Shown here in pieces: positions 16,860-26,529 of a DNA stretch of 38,493 nucleotides. Source of the stretch: Weissella fangxianensis (lineage in GTDB: Bacteria; Bacillota; Bacilli; Lactobacillales; Lactobacillaceae); contig NZ_JAMXDB010000014.1 of assembly GCF_024718545.1 (NCBI RefSeq), positions 1 through 38,493 of the forward strand, read 5' to 3'. The stretch's first letter is position 1. Each line of letters opens with the position of its first letter. The notes beneath the pieces were generated by a model, which did not search any database, was not told the DNA's origin, and saw only the letters and a program-made list of their open reading frames with translations. A program made the position numbers and the translations under genes.

Positions 16860-18427
16860 AGCTTGGCCTCCAATTCAACATCCGGATACTTATTTGTAAA
16901 CCAGCGCTCCGCAAATTGATTCTCAAATAGGAAGACTGGGTTTTCATAGCGATCACGGACAAGTAAGTTTCGTGACGATGCCATTTTTGGATCTAATTGC
17001 TCTGGGCTTATCCAACGAGCAATCTTTGGCCCCATCGTTTCTAATGAGACCTCAGTATTGTATTCATTTTCCATACGGAATTGGAAAACTTCGAACTGCA
17101 AGGCACCAACAGCACCAATAATATAGTCCCCTGAATCCCAAGCTGTATACATTTGAATCGTTCCTTCTTGAACCAATTGCGTCACACCTTTATGGAATGA
17201 TTTTTGCTTCAAGACATTTTTAGCATGCACACGCATAAATAGTTCGGGTGTAAATGTTGGTAGCTCTTCAAAAGCAACTTCATGCTTACCAGCATAAATC
17301 GTGTCACCAATTTGGAAATTTCCCGTATCATAAATACCAATAATATCGCCTGGATAGGCAGTTTCAACATTTTCACGTGTATCAGCCATAAACTGGGTCA
17401 CATTAGCAAGCCGAATTTTCTTTTTGGTCCGTTGCAACGTGACATCCATACCACGCTCAAATTTCCCTGAAGCAATCCGCAAAAAGGCAATGCGATCACG
17501 ATGATTTGGATTCATATTTGCTTGAATTTTGAAAACAAAACCTGTAAATTGCTCATTTTCAGGTGCAATTGCTTCGCCAGTAGTGGTATTTTTCGCTCCT
17601 GGTGCTGGCGCAAATTGCATATAAGTTTGCAAAAATGTCTCGATTCCAAATCCACGTAGCGCTGAACCAAAGAAAACTGGTGTTAGCTTACCATTCATGA
17701 CGGCTGCTTCATCAAATTGATTTCCCGCATCTTGGAGCATCTCAATTTCATCACGTGTATCATCCCATAATGAATTCTCTTGAATAGCATTTGGCTCGGC
17801 TAGATCAACACCCTCATCATTAAGTGGTAAAAAGCGTTCTGATTCACTAGCTGGTCGATAAATTTCCACATTGTTATGGTAACGATCAAATAATCCAGCT
17901 AAAATTTGACCCGAACCAATTGGCCAATTCATTGGATAAGCATTGATACCTAGCGTGGTTTCTAATTCATCTACTAAATCCAATGGTTCACGACCATCGC
18001 GATCAAGCTTATTGAAAAAAGTAAAAATAGGAATGTGCCGCTTGCTAACAATCTCAAACAATTTCTTAGTTTGTGGCTCAATTCCTTTTGCTGAATCGAC
18101 TACCATGATAACTGAATCAACAGCCATTAATGTACGATAAGTATCCTCAGAAAAATCCTCGTGTCCTGGGGTGTCCAAAATATTAATTCGTTTACCGTCA
18201 AAATCAAATTGTAGAACGGATGATGTAACAGAAATACCACGCTTTTGCTCAATTTCCATCCAGTCAGATTTCGCAAAGTTTCCTTTACGTCCCTTAACCG
18301 TACCAGCCTCACGGACAACTCCTCCAAGTTTTAATAACTGCTCTGTAATTGTCGTCTTACCAGCATCCGGATGAGAAATAATAGCAAATGTACGCCGAGT
18401 TTGCGTTGCTTCTTTTAATGATGCCAT
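16856..18427 (-). CDS. prfC: Peptide chain release factor 3
   Basis: RF3 is a translational GTPase that recycles RF1 and RF2 from the ribosome after stop-codon release. The 523-residue product has G1 SHPDAGKTT at residues 18-26, the switch [17 protein letters not shown]4 FFNKLDRD, and the RF3-specific C-terminal domain with [11 protein letters not shown] and [12 protein letters not shown]. The switch I region RGISVTSSV separates it from EF-G. ATG at 18427 has AAGGCG nine bases upstream, a weak site. Length is normal. It is followed by an overlapping small membrane protein gene. Confidence 0.98.
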   Translation of the reverse strand: MASLKEATQTRRTFAIISHPDAGKTTITEQLLKLGGVVREAGTVKGRKGNFAKSDWMEIEQKRGISVTSSVLQFDFDGKRINILDTPGHEDFSEDTYRTLMAVDSVIMVVDSAKGIEPQTKKLFEIVSKRHIPIFTFFNKLDRDGREPLDLVDELETTLGINAYPMNWPIGSGQILAGLFDRYHNNVEIYRPASESERFLPLNDEGVDLAEPNAIQENSLWDDTRDEIEMLQDAGNQFDEAAVMNGKLTPVFFGSALRGFGIETFLQTYMQFAPAPGAKNTTTGEAIAPENEQFTGFVFKIQANMNPNHRDRIAFLRIASGKFERGMDVTLQRTKKKIRLANVTQFMADTRENVETAYPGDIIGIYDTGNFQIGDTIYAGKHEVAFEELPTFTPELFMRVHAKNVLKQKSFHKGVTQLVQEGTIQMYTAWDSGDYIIGAVGALQFEVFQFRMENEYNTEVSLETMGPKIARWISPEQLDPKMASSRNLLVRDRYENPVFLFENQFAERWFTNKYPDVELEAKL

Positions 18428-18545
18428 AATTAATCGCCTTTTTATTATTTTATATTATTTTTAAAATTCTTAACAATTTAGTATAACGAATATTATCATT
18501 TGTTTCAATAGCTCAAGAATCAACGCTATCATTGTCAATGACAAC

Positions 18546-18582
18546 AAAAAAGACTGGCACCATCGCATGGTTCAGTCTTTTT
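18546..18582. terminator. Intrinsic terminator after ntdP
   Basis: AAAAAGACTG pairs with CAGTCTTTTT around a second inner stem (ACCAT/ATGGT). The minus strand exits into TTTTTT, 17 bases past the ntdP stop; the plus strand also has a T tract. Confidence 0.8.
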
Positions 18583-18598
18583 ATTTATATTATGACAA

Positions 18599-19153
18599 CT
18601 ATTGTTGACTATTTCGACGTTTAATTTCTAAATAACGTCGGTACCACAAGTCAATATAGGCATCGGAAAACGGCCCTTGCTGATTGTTGATCCAATCGAC
18701 TAAGATTTTGACATGCTCACGCACAATATAATCAACATCTGCCGGATAACGCCAACGTGCTTTATGTAATTCATATTCGTCTGTATCTAACAAACGTTTC
18801 TCACCATTTGGAAAAACTTTCACATCCAAATCATAATCGACATACTTCAACGCTTCTTTATCCAACACAAATGGTGATGCCAGGTTACAATAGTACGACA
18901 CACCATTCTCTCGTATCATAGCAACAATGTTAAACCAATACTTTCGATGAAAATAAACGATTGCCGGTTCCCGTGTCACCCATCGGCGACCGTCATCTTC
19001 GGTCACTAATGTATGATCATTTAAGCCAATAATTGCATTCTCACTGGTTTTCAACACCCTTGTGTCACGCCAAGTCCGATGTAAACTCCCATCATGCTTG
19101 TAGCTCTTAATAGTTACGAAGTCGCCTTCACGTGGTAATCGACTATCTTTCAT
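18599..19153 (-). CDS. DUF402 family nucleoside tri-/diphosphatase (YgaC/Ntdp type)
   Basis: DUF402 proteins are FomD-like barrel enzymes. The Staphylococcus member (Ntdp) hydrolyses nucleoside tri- and diphosphates with divalent metals. The 184-residue product has the usual length and motifs: [19 protein letters not shown] at the N-terminus, then [36 protein letters not shown] and [17 protein letters not shown], which carry the Asp and Glu metal ligands. ATG at 19153 lacks a strong ribosome binding site (AAAG only). An extended -10 (TGATACAAT) lies about 45 bases upstream. recX follows the same strand upstream, a pairing found in other Firmicutes. Confidence 0.88.
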   Translation of the reverse strand: MKDSRLPREGDFVTIKSYKHDGSLHRTWRDTRVLKTSENAIIGLNDHTLVTEDDGRRWVTREPAIVYFHRKYWFNIVAMIRENGVSYYCNLASPFVLDKEALKYVDYDLDVKVFPNGEKRLLDTDEYELHKARWRYPADVDYIVREHVKILVDWINNQQGPFSDAYIDLWYRRYLEIKRRNSQQ

Positions 19154-19197
19154 TATCTTGAGCTTTCTGTGAATTTCACCAAATTTTTTTCTATTTC

Positions 19198-19206
19198 ATT
19201 GTATCA
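19198..19206 (-). promoter_or_regulatory. Predicted extended -10 promoter of the DUF402 gene
   Basis: TGATACAAT on the minus strand is a TGn extended -10 between recX and the DUF402 gene. It would give a leader of about 40 bases. Confidence 0.45.
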
Positions 19207-19233
19207 CGCGCGCCGTCAAAAAACACTGTCAAC

Positions 19234-20028
19234 TTAATCGCTCTGCTTTAGCCATTGATCAACTAAATTCAAATTGTATCCTTTACGATACATGGCCGCT
19301 TTAACTTTTGTTTTAAATTCCCAGCCACTAAGAGATGCATAACGATCAGCTGCTATTGTCGCATCTCGATCTAGATTTTCCCACTCTTGATCAGTATCAA
19401 ATGCTTCATTTTCCCGGTACTCACTAATCGCTTGCTGAATCAAATGTTGGTTAAAACCTTGTTGTAACAGTTTTTGCTGTGTTTTTTGTTCTGCTAAAAG
19501 CTTTGAGTGACGCGCGTTTTTTTCCAATAAAGACGCCACGCGTTCCGCCAATGCATCTCTTTGATCATCCGTTGTGTAAGCCACTAAAGCATCTTCAATG
19601 ACAAATTGATCAATACCTGCTTGTTGTAATTTAAATTTAACGCCTCGTGGCCCCAACTTACCGGCGGACTTAGCCTGATCAACAAACGTTTCAGCATATG
19701 TCTCATCGTCAAGGACATGATCATTTTGCAAACGCTGTACCACATCTTTAACTGTCGCCCAGTCATAACCTTGGTCTTTCAGTTTACGAGAAACTTGCTG
19801 ACTTGTCCGCATTTGACCAGTTGCATAAAGTAGTGCCTTCGTATAAGCCTTTTGGCTAAATTCGGCTGTCTTGATTTCATCAATAGCCGTTTCATCTAGG
19901 GTCGTACCTTTAAATAAGTTATACGAGATTAATATTTTTTCATCAACCGCAAAGGCATATTCATCATCTAAATAGATATTATAACGCCCCTTACGCCGCT
20001 GATGTGTCACCTTCGTTACTGTTTGCAT
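19234..20028 (-). CDS. recX: RecA regulator RecX
   Basis: RecX binds RecA filaments and limits or modulates recombination and SOS induction. The 264-residue product is of the longer Firmicutes type. It starts QTVTKVTHQRRKGRYNIYLDDEYAFAVDE and contains three-helix RecX repeats, for example RTSQQVSRKLKDQGYDWATVKDVVQRL and LGPRGVKFKLQQAGIDQFVIEDAL, with the C-terminal copy near WEFKTKVKAAMYRKGYNLNLVDQWL. ATG at 20028 follows GAGGGT. It lies before the DUF402 gene on the same strand. Confidence 0.95.
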   Translation of the reverse strand: MQTVTKVTHQRRKGRYNIYLDDEYAFAVDEKILISYNLFKGTTLDETAIDEIKTAEFSQKAYTKALLYATGQMRTSQQVSRKLKDQGYDWATVKDVVQRLQNDHVLDDETYAETFVDQAKSAGKLGPRGVKFKLQQAGIDQFVIEDALVAYTTDDQRDALAERVASLLEKNARHSKLLAEQKTQQKLLQQGFNQHLIQQAISEYRENEAFDTDQEWENLDRDATIAADRYASLSGWEFKTKVKAAMYRKGYNLNLVDQWLKQSD

Positions 20029-20066
20029 CCGTACCCTCCATTCATGTTTATTTTAACTGAAATAGT

Positions 20067-20099
20067 AAAAACAGTGAACCAAAATGCCGGTCCACTGTT
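20067..20099 (-). terminator. Intrinsic terminator of the pst-phoU operon
   Basis: AACAGTGGACC pairs with GGTTCACTGTT (one mismatch) around an eight-base loop and is followed by a T tract on the minus strand, 18 bases past the phoU stop. Confidence 0.75.
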
Positions 20100-20116
20100 C
20101 CTTACTTTATAAGTCG

Positions 20117-20791
20117 TTAAATAAATGAAGATGTTCCAGGATTTAGCTCAACAATTTTTCCTGTTCTCTTATAGATAATCCATTCAGCAATGTCAGTTAC
20201 GTAGTCTGATGTACGCTTTAAATAGCCAGCAACAGCTAAGTAATCTGTTGCCGCAGTCACTTGTTCTGGGTCGGCTTTACTAGCTTCAATAGCCAGCTCA
20301 CGGATATGTCTAGTCGTCTCTGAAACCCCTGAAGCTACTTCAGAAATACTTTCAGCAGCAACGGCGTCATCATTAACATAATAATCCAATACTTGTGAAA
20401 CCATCCTAGCAACAACTGTTCCCGTATTACCGATAGTTTCTTCAATTTCTGCGACACGCTTGTTCCCCTTAACGTGAATCGTTGATATGGCAATATTTCG
20501 CGCATTATCCCCAATACGCTCTAAAACAGATACTGCTTTTAGAACCGTCATAATTTCACGTAAGTCAGTTGTCACGGGTTGATACAAAGCAATCATTTCA
20601 AAGCTTTTCTTCTCAATAGCAATTTCACGTTGGTTAATTGCTTTGTCACGATCAATAATTTCTTGTGCGACAACGCGGTCATGATCTAGAAATGCTTGAA
20701 CAGCTTCATCCAAAGTCTCAGATACAAGCAACCCCATTTCTTTAAAGGATGTATCCAAGTCTGCTAATTCATCATCAAAATACTGTCGCAT
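20117..20791 (-). CDS. phoU: Phosphate transport regulator PhoU
   Basis: PhoU links the Pst transporter to phosphate signalling and restrains uptake when phosphate is plentiful. The 224-residue, all-helical product has two PhoU repeats of about 100 residues. The metal-binding motifs are visible as LERIGDNARNIA near residue 92 and LKRTSDYVTDIAEWI near residue 190 (E/D-x-x-x-D type). ATG at 20791 follows AAAGGA. It is the last gene of pstS-C-A-B-B-phoU, followed by a terminator at 20067-20099. Confidence 0.97.
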   Translation of the reverse strand: MRQYFDDELADLDTSFKEMGLLVSETLDEAVQAFLDHDRVVAQEIIDRDKAINQREIAIEKKSFEMIALYQPVTTDLREIMTVLKAVSVLERIGDNARNIAISTIHVKGNKRVAEIEETIGNTGTVVARMVSQVLDYYVNDDAVAAESISEVASGVSETTRHIRELAIEASKADPEQVTAATDYLAVAGYLKRTSDYVTDIAEWIIYKRTGKIVELNPGTSSFI

Positions 20792-20839
20792 ATCAATATT
20801 TCCTTTCTATATTTCCCTTATCATACCCTAAAAATCAAT

Positions 20840-21598
20840 TTATCCAAAACGACCAGATATATAATCTTGTGTTTCCTGCCGATCCGGATCTAAGAGAACC
20901 TTCTTCGTATGATTAAATTCAACTAAATGACCATCCATAAAGAAAGCCGTTTTATCAGATATGCGTGATGCCTGCGCCATTGAATGGGTCACAATAATCA
21001 TTGTTAACTGATTACGTAATTGCATCATGGTATTTTCAACTTTACTTGCTGAGACTGGATCTAGTGCCGCCGTTGGCTCATCCAACAATAAAATTTCCGG
21101 ATTCGTTGCCAACGCACGGGCGATTGAAACTCGTTGCTGCTGACCTCCTGATAATGACAAGGCCGATTTGTGTAAATTATCTTTGACTTCATCCCAAATC
21201 GCAGCTTGTTTCAAAGACTTTTCAACAATTTCATCCAGTTCAGCTTTACTTTTCTTCTCAGCGGTGCGAACGCCAAAAGCAACATTATCATAGATTGAAA
21301 ATGGAAATGGATTAGGCTGTTGAAAGACCATGCCAATTTTTTGACGTAAGGCCACTGTATCAGTATTTGGTGCATAAATGTCATGGCCATTGAACATGAA
21401 AGTACCATTGACAGTCACAGAATCCGTTAAATCATGCATGCGATTTAACGCACGTAAATAGGTCGACTTCCCTGAACCAGATGGACCAATCAAAGCTGTT
21501 ATGTCATTTTTATTAAAGTCAAGATTTATCCCATGCAAGGCTTCTTTTTTACCGTAATAAAGATGCACATTCTCAGTTGTTAAAATTTTCTGTGTCAT
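20840..21598 (-). CDS. pstB: Phosphate ABC transporter ATP-binding protein PstB (second copy)
   Basis: PstB supplies ATP hydrolysis for phosphate import through PstC-PstA. The 252-residue product has Walker [10 protein letters not shown] at residues 38-46, signature [15 protein letters not shown], Walker [14 protein letters not shown] and the switch His in [10 protein letters not shown] at 21598 has GGAG upstream. It lies 15 bases after the other pstB. Two tandem pstB genes are usual in lactobacilli and streptococci; the two proteins here differ throughout, so they are old paralogs rather than a recent duplication. Confidence 0.96.
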   Translation of the reverse strand: MTQKILTTENVHLYYGKKEALHGINLDFNKNDITALIGPSGSGKSTYLRALNRMHDLTDSVTVNGTFMFNGHDIYAPNTDTVALRQKIGMVFQQPNPFPFSIYDNVAFGVRTAEKKSKAELDEIVEKSLKQAAIWDEVKDNLHKSALSLSGGQQQRVSIARALATNPEILLLDEPTAALDPVSASKVENTMMQLRNQLTMIIVTHSMAQASRISDKTAFFMDGHLVEFNHTKKVLLDPDRQETQDYISGRFG

Positions 21599-21613
21599 CT
21601 GTTAGCTCCCTTT

Positions 21614-22444
21614 TTAACCAAAGTTACCATTCACGTAATCAATTGTCATTTGGACCTTTGGTCGTGTAAATATTTTTCTCGTCAAGTCATATTCAAGTAC
21701 CTGACCTGTGTGAAAGAATGCTGTGTAATCCGAAACACGACTTGCTTGTTGCATATTGTGCGTCACAATAATAATTGTAAATCGTTTTTTTAATTCCATC
21801 AGCGTATCTTCAATTTTAGCGGATGAAATTGGATCCAATGCAGAAGCGGGCTCATCCAGTAACAAAATATCCGGTTGCATAGCAATTGCACGTGCAATTA
21901 CTAGCCGCTGTTGCTGACCACCTGACAGCGATAAGGCTGACTTTTTCAAGTCATCTTTAACCTCATCCCACAGGGCAGCTTGCTTTAAGGATGTCTCCAC
22001 AATCTCTGCCAGTTTTGCTTTATCGTGTTCACCATGTTGTTTTAGGGCAAAAGTGATATTGTCACTGATAGACTTAGCAAATGGGTTAGGGCGCTGAAAG
22101 ACCATGCCAATATGTTTACGCATTTCATAAACATCGATATCTTGCGAATTAATGTCCAAACCACGATACATAATGTTTCCCTTAACTGTCGCAACATCAT
22201 CATTCATACGATTCAATGAACGCAAAAACGTTGACTTTCCAGATCCAGATGCACCAATCAATGAAGTAATTTTAAATCTTTCAAAAGATAAATCCGCATC
22301 TTGTAAAGCTAAGTGGTCGCCATAATAAACTTCTAAATTTTTGGTAGACAAAGCAATTTCATGCTTATCTTCGTCCATATGATAAATGTGACGATCTGGT
22401 TGTTCATTTGTTAAATTTAAAGAACCTTGTGTTCCTGCTGCCAT
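21614..22444 (-). CDS. pstB: Phosphate ABC transporter ATP-binding protein PstB (first copy)
   Basis: This is the first of two tandem PstB ATPases. The 276-residue product has about 28 extra N-terminal residues, polar and acidic (MDEDKHEI), before the ATPase fold. It has Walker A GASGSGKST near residue 66, signature [15 protein letters not shown], Walker B ILLLDEPASALDP and the switch His in IIVTHNM. ATG at 22444 has GAGG ten bases upstream. It follows pstA by 18 bases. The ASGSGKST variant and the N-terminal extension separate it from the downstream copy. Confidence 0.96.
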   Translation of the reverse strand: MAAGTQGSLNLTNEQPDRHIYHMDEDKHEIALSTKNLEVYYGDHLALQDADLSFERFKITSLIGASGSGKSTFLRSLNRMNDDVATVKGNIMYRGLDINSQDIDVYEMRKHIGMVFQRPNPFAKSISDNITFALKQHGEHDKAKLAEIVETSLKQAALWDEVKDDLKKSALSLSGGQQQRLVIARAIAMQPDILLLDEPASALDPISSAKIEDTLMELKKRFTIIIVTHNMQQASRVSDYTAFFHTGQVLEYDLTRKIFTRPKVQMTIDYVNGNFG

Positions 22445-22462
22445 AAATGACCGTCCTCTTTT

Positions 22463-23356
22463 CTATTTTGTCGCTGTTAGACGTTTATACAAAACGTTAC
22501 TCAAGAACCGTGCAAAGAAATTAAATAACAACACGGCAATAATCAAGACTGCAGAAGCACCGGCTGAAACAGCTGCTGCATCTGGCATAATACCTTCTGA
22601 ATTGACCTTCCAAATATGCACCGCCAAGGTTTCAGCTGGTCGCATAATATTTAGGGGACTCGCCGTATTAAATGGATTCCAATCACCAAAATCCAAAGCT
22701 GGTGCAGATTGCCCCGCAGTGTAGATCAATGCGGCGGCTTCACCAAAGACACGTCCGGCCGACAAAACAACTCCGGTTACAATCGATGGCACGGCTGCGG
22801 GTAAGATGATGTGACCTACCGTCTCCCAACGTGAAAGACCTAATGCAGCTCCAGCTTCTCTTTGTAAATCAGGAATACTACGGAGAGACTCTTCAACTGA
22901 TCGTGTTAATAGCGGTAAGTTGAAGAATGTTAATGCAATGGCTCCTGATAAAATCGAGAAGCCTAATTTGAATTGCACAACAAATAATAAGAAACCGAAC
23001 AGTCCCACAACCACGGAAGGTAATGACGACAAAATTTCGATAGCTGTTCTAATGAGCTGAATCAAGCGGCTCTTTTGATTAGCATATTCATGCAAGTAAA
23101 CCCCTGCTCCCAACGCAATTGGGAAAGAGATAAGCATAGTAATAATCAGTAAGTAAAACGAATTGAACAATTGTACGCCGATACCACCACCAGCAGTAAA
23201 GGCGGATGATGATGACGTTAAGAAGTGCCATGATAAATGAGGAACACCTTGAACAAGAATGTAACCAACTAATGCTGCCAAAATCAATATAACCAAGCCA
23301 GCAATTGTATATAAGATGATGCTTGCTAATTTATCACTTTGTTTTGGGTTTAACAT
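22463..23356 (-). CDS. pstA: Phosphate ABC transporter permease PstA
   Basis: PstA is one of the two channel subunits of the high-affinity phosphate importer. The 297-residue product has six membrane segments and the EAA coupling loop around EAGAALGLSRWETVGHIILPAAVPSIVTG. A GAGVYLHEYA motif typical of PstA lies near residue 84. ATG at 23356 is one base after the pstC stop, with GGAG nine bases upstream, so it is tightly coupled. Confidence 0.97.
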   Translation of the reverse strand: MLNPKQSDKLASIILYTIAGLVILILAALVGYILVQGVPHLSWHFLTSSSSAFTAGGGIGVQLFNSFYLLIITMLISFPIALGAGVYLHEYANQKSRLIQLIRTAIEILSSLPSVVVGLFGFLLFVVQFKLGFSILSGAIALTFFNLPLLTRSVEESLRSIPDLQREAGAALGLSRWETVGHIILPAAVPSIVTGVVLSAGRVFGEAAALIYTAGQSAPALDFGDWNPFNTASPLNIMRPAETLAVHIWKVNSEGIMPDAAAVSAGASAVLIIAVLLFNFFARFLSNVLYKRLTATK

Positions 23357-23357
23357 C

Positions 23358-24275
23358 TTACATTGCTCCCTTCTTGGCGATTGCTCTCATAATGATATTA
23401 AAGACTAATGACATCAATAGAAGAATCAATGCCAAACTCCACAAGGCATTGTTCTCTAACGATCCCATCACCGTGTTTCCAATTCCTTGCGTCAGGATAG
23501 ATGTCAATGTTGACGATGGTGACGTTAGACCCTTTGGCATCAAAGGCGCATTACCAATGACCATTTGAACAGCCAAAGCTTCACCAAACGCACGAGCCAT
23601 ACCGAATACCACTGCTGTTAAAATTCCTGGTGTTGCTGAACGCAAAATAACTTTATAAATCATTTGCCATCTAGTTGCACCCAATGCCAATGCTGATTCA
23701 CGATAGTGGCGCGGCACAGATTTCAAAGTATCGACTGTCATTGATGTCACTGTAGGCAGAATCATAATAAATAGCACCATGGCCCCTGCTATGATACCAA
23801 AACCAGAACCGCCAAAAATATGACGCATAACTGGCACGATTACTGATAGTCCAATAAAACCATAAACAACTGATGGAATACCAACCAATAGTTCAGTAAC
23901 CGGGCCTAAAATTTTGGCTCCGTGCTTGGGAGATATTTCTGTCATAAACACTGCTGTACCAATCGCAAATGGAGTTGCAACTAATGCTGCAATCAATGTT
24001 ACCAAAAATGATCCAGTGATCATTGGCAAAGCACCAGTTAAGGGTTGTCCCTGTGCATTTGTTTGGCCAGGGGCCCACTTTTTACCGGACAAGAAATCCC
24101 AAAGATTGACCTTGTTGGTAAAAAATGTCGCCAAGCCTTTTGAAGCAACAAACAAAAATATTGAGATAACAACGACAACAATCAATAATAGTGCCGAAAA
24201 AGTAATCACACGAGCAAATCGATCTTTCTTAGTTGCCTTTGATTTCTTTAATAATGATTCACGAATTGAATCCAT
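23358..24275 (-). CDS. pstC: Phosphate ABC transporter permease PstC
   Basis: PstC pairs with PstA in the membrane. The 305-residue product has six membrane segments, a cytoplasmic basic N-terminus (LLKKSKATKKDRFAR), the PstC-type AVFMTEISPKHGAK and the coupling loop ESALALGATRWQMIYKVILRSATPGILTA. ATG at 24275 lies 12 bases after the pstS stop. Length is normal. Confidence 0.97.
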   Translation of the reverse strand: MDSIRESLLKKSKATKKDRFARVITFSALLLIVVVVISIFLFVASKGLATFFTNKVNLWDFLSGKKWAPGQTNAQGQPLTGALPMITGSFLVTLIAALVATPFAIGTAVFMTEISPKHGAKILGPVTELLVGIPSVVYGFIGLSVIVPVMRHIFGGSGFGIIAGAMVLFIMILPTVTSMTVDTLKSVPRHYRESALALGATRWQMIYKVILRSATPGILTAVVFGMARAFGEALAVQMVIGNAPLMPKGLTSPSSTLTSILTQGIGNTVMGSLENNALWSLALILLLMSLVFNIIMRAIAKKGAM

Positions 24276-24287
24276 GGCCTAAACTCC

Positions 24288-25160
24288 TTAATCTACTGTA
24301 CTTAACTTACCATTTTCATCACGAGAGACCTTCATATCATGAACTGATATATATCCTAATTTTGGTACTAGCGTTTTTTGAATATGTTTTGAATCAATAT
24401 AAGCTAGGAACTGTTTAACTTCTCCTGTTGGTTGACCATTGGTATAAATATGCTCATAAGACCAAATTGGCCACTTACCTGAAATAACATGCTCATTCGT
24501 TGGGGTAACACCATCAATTTTTGGTGCAACCACTGAATCATTCAGATAACCAAATGAAGCATATGATATTGCGCCCGGAGTTGAACTGACCATTGATTGG
24601 ACAGTTCCCGAAGATTCTTGTTCTTGAGAGTCAGCTGATTTAGCGCCATCAAGTCCCCATTTTTCAAAAGTAGCCCGTGTTCCTGAGCCAGTCACACGAT
24701 TAATAAGAATAATTGGCAAATCAGCACCACCAACTTGGCGCCAATTTGTCACCTTTTTTGTAAAAATTGCAATCAATTGCTGTTTGGTTAAATGATCGAC
24801 CTGGGCTTCTTTATTGATCATTGGTGAAATACCAACGACACTAACCTTATGGTCGACCAATTTTTTATCATTGATAGCGTCTTTTTCACCAGCGAACATA
24901 TCTGAATTGCCCAAATCGACTGCACCTGACTGAATTTGTGCTAGACCGGTACCAGTACCACCACCTTGCACGTTAACGTAAACGCCCTTATTTTCACTAG
25001 CAAAATCCTCTCCTGCTGCCTCTACTAGTGGCTGTAATGCTGTGGATCCTACTGCTGTGATATTTACGCCATTATCTTTTTGTCGCGTTGCGTAGCCAAA
25101 CGTTAATAGGCAGACTGCAACAATCACGATTGCAGCACTTATCAACCAATTGCGTTTCAT
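24288..25160 (-). CDS. pstS: Phosphate-binding protein PstS
   Basis: PstS captures inorganic phosphate outside the membrane and delivers it to PstC-PstA. The 290-residue product has the binding-protein motifs ITAVGSTALQPLVEAAG, GGGTGTGLAQI and RVTGSGTRATFEKW, whose Ser, Thr and Arg side chains hold phosphate. The N-terminal hydrophobic segment (about residues 5-22) contains a Cys but in VIVAVC, not a standard lipobox (no G, A or S before Cys), so it may be anchored by the uncut helix. ATG at 25160 follows AGGAGG. It is the first gene of the operon, behind TTTACA repeats resembling PhoP sites. Confidence 0.96.
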   Translation of the reverse strand: MKRNWLISAAIVIVAVCLLTFGYATRQKDNGVNITAVGSTALQPLVEAAGEDFASENKGVYVNVQGGGTGTGLAQIQSGAVDLGNSDMFAGEKDAINDKKLVDHKVSVVGISPMINKEAQVDHLTKQQLIAIFTKKVTNWRQVGGADLPIILINRVTGSGTRATFEKWGLDGAKSADSQEQESSGTVQSMVSSTPGAISYASFGYLNDSVVAPKIDGVTPTNEHVISGKWPIWSYEHIYTNGQPTGEVKQFLAYIDSKHIQKTLVPKLGYISVHDMKVSRDENGKLSTVD

Positions 25161-25203
25161 TAGTGAACGCCTCCTAAATTTATTTTGCTATGACCATACA
25201 TTT

Positions 25204-25246
25204 ATTATCCCTAATCTTTGTAAATGTGATACCTGTTTTTTGTAAA
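25204..25246 (-). promoter_or_regulatory. Predicted PhoP-type promoter of the pst operon
   Basis: Two TTTACA hexamers on the minus strand (25246-25241 and 25224-25219) are 22 bases apart, two helical turns, upstream of GATAAT (25209-25204), and no proper -35 is present. Bacillus PhoP sites are TT(A/T)ACA repeats at 11-base spacing overlapping a missing -35. A PhoP-activated promoter is a reasonable reading; no PhoP-PhoR genes lie in the window. Confidence 0.45.
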
Positions 25247-25259
25247 TTTTTCCTTTACA

Positions 25260-26417
25260 TTAACCATTTTGCCAAATAACCGTCCAACATTGGCGTGGAC
25301 ATAATATTTGTCGTTGCTGACTGACGACGCTTAATGGCTTACTTGGCTGTATCGCCATTTGCCATTCAGTCAGTCTGACTTTGAATTTTTGCTGATTCAA
25401 ATGGACTGTTAACTCACGTTTTCCTAATAACGGCAATTGCGGCCAATCAACAATCACTAATTGACCATTAATCATATAACCACCAATTAATTGCCGCCAG
25501 AATCCAGTCAGCACTGACTGCCAGTCACATTGCCAATCCAGACAAGTAAAATCTCCAGTAACATCTAATGGCGGTGCCCATAATAAATCTTTGATTTCTT
25601 GAATTGATTTTCTGAGATAGATTTCATACATTAACCGCTGATATAATCTCGCCCAGCGATAATCCTTCTCCCAGGCAATCGCAAATAATTGCCAGTAATG
25701 GTGCCATAATTCCCGTTGCTGTCCAAGTTTTTCTTTAAATAAATGTGTCTCTAATACTAGTCTATCATGTGACACATAAAATGTTTGCTGACCAATTTGT
25801 CGTAATTGGCCATTGCTTGTCCAATCCACTTGCCTGGCTTGATTTGAAAGTGACAGTGCCATGGGCATCGCTTGATTAGTGGTCATTGTGATTCGTTGCC
25901 CTAACCATTGTTGCATCCCAACTGAACGTAAATTTAAAATAGTTAGCTGACAATGATTGGTTAATGCATATGTCGTCAGTTGACAGCCATACAAATACTC
26001 CTCACTTATACTCCAAATAGATTGATCATCAATTGTGATATCTTGTTGATTGACAGAAATTTTCACCAGAGGTATTGGTATCTTGGCGTCCATTTTGTCA
26101 TTGAGACCGTAACAACGCCGTTCGCACCATTGCGCACTGTCATTGATTTCTAACCACTGCGTTGTCTGTTTTATAGTAACCCGCCAAGATTTTGCCCATT
26201 GATAAGCCCAAAGTTGTGTTAAGATGGTCCATTTTGTCTGGTTATTTTCGGCAAAGCCCTCATCCATAATTTGTATATAACCATTTGCATCAAGTTTCTC
26301 ACAGGCTAAAGTTAATTTATCATATATATTTTGATAATTGGCGTCTGTCCAATGTCCTAAAAATTGATCATTGCTATAAATTGCCGTTTTCCTAAAACAA
26401 AATACGATTTTTTTCAT
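25260..26417 (-). CDS. Unknown Trp- and Gln-rich protein, possibly a shortened GH65-like protein
   Basis: I do not recognise this 385-residue protein with confidence. It has no signal peptide or membrane segment and is unusually rich in Trp and Gln. The middle and C-terminal parts suggest family 65 glycoside phosphorylases: a beta-rich region to about residue 235, a helix ELWHHYWQLFAIAWEKDYRW as at the start of the catalytic barrel, then directly WQSVLTGFWRQLIGGYMING and WPQLPLLGKRELTVHL, like the GH65 C-terminus. If so, about 370 residues of barrel with the catalytic Glu are missing. This is weak pattern similarity only. ATG 26417 follows GAGGGT by six bases and replaces a longer, hydrophobic frame from 26489. 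It ends the run of genes from pepQ, 112 bases after the HAD gene. Confidence 0.6.
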   Translation of the reverse strand: MKKIVFCFRKTAIYSNDQFLGHWTDANYQNIYDKLTLACEKLDANGYIQIMDEGFAENNQTKWTILTQLWAYQWAKSWRVTIKQTTQWLEINDSAQWCERRCYGLNDKMDAKIPIPLVKISVNQQDITIDDQSIWSISEEYLYGCQLTTYALTNHCQLTILNLRSVGMQQWLGQRITMTTNQAMPMALSLSNQARQVDWTSNGQLRQIGQQTFYVSHDRLVLETHLFKEKLGQQRELWHHYWQLFAIAWEKDYRWARLYQRLMYEIYLRKSIQEIKDLLWAPPLDVTGDFTCLDWQCDWQSVLTGFWRQLIGGYMINGQLVIVDWPQLPLLGKRELTVHLNQQKFKVRLTEWQMAIQPSKPLSVVSQQRQILCPRQCWTVIWQNG

Positions 26418-26529
26418 CAATGTACCCTCAGCACAATTTACTATGACATTGATTATATAAAAATAGTTTATAAAATAAAACGCCAGCACTAGCTAATTTT
26501 TTATTAACCAGACTGACGATACGTCGATG

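Noticed and set aside
20840-22444. Recent duplication of pstB
   Set aside because: The two proteins differ along their whole length and tandem divergent pstB genes are the common arrangement in this group.
23914-24282. A 122-codon plus-strand frame opposite pstC
   Set aside because: pstC is certain and tightly packed in the operon; the opposite frame has no promoter or ribosome binding site.
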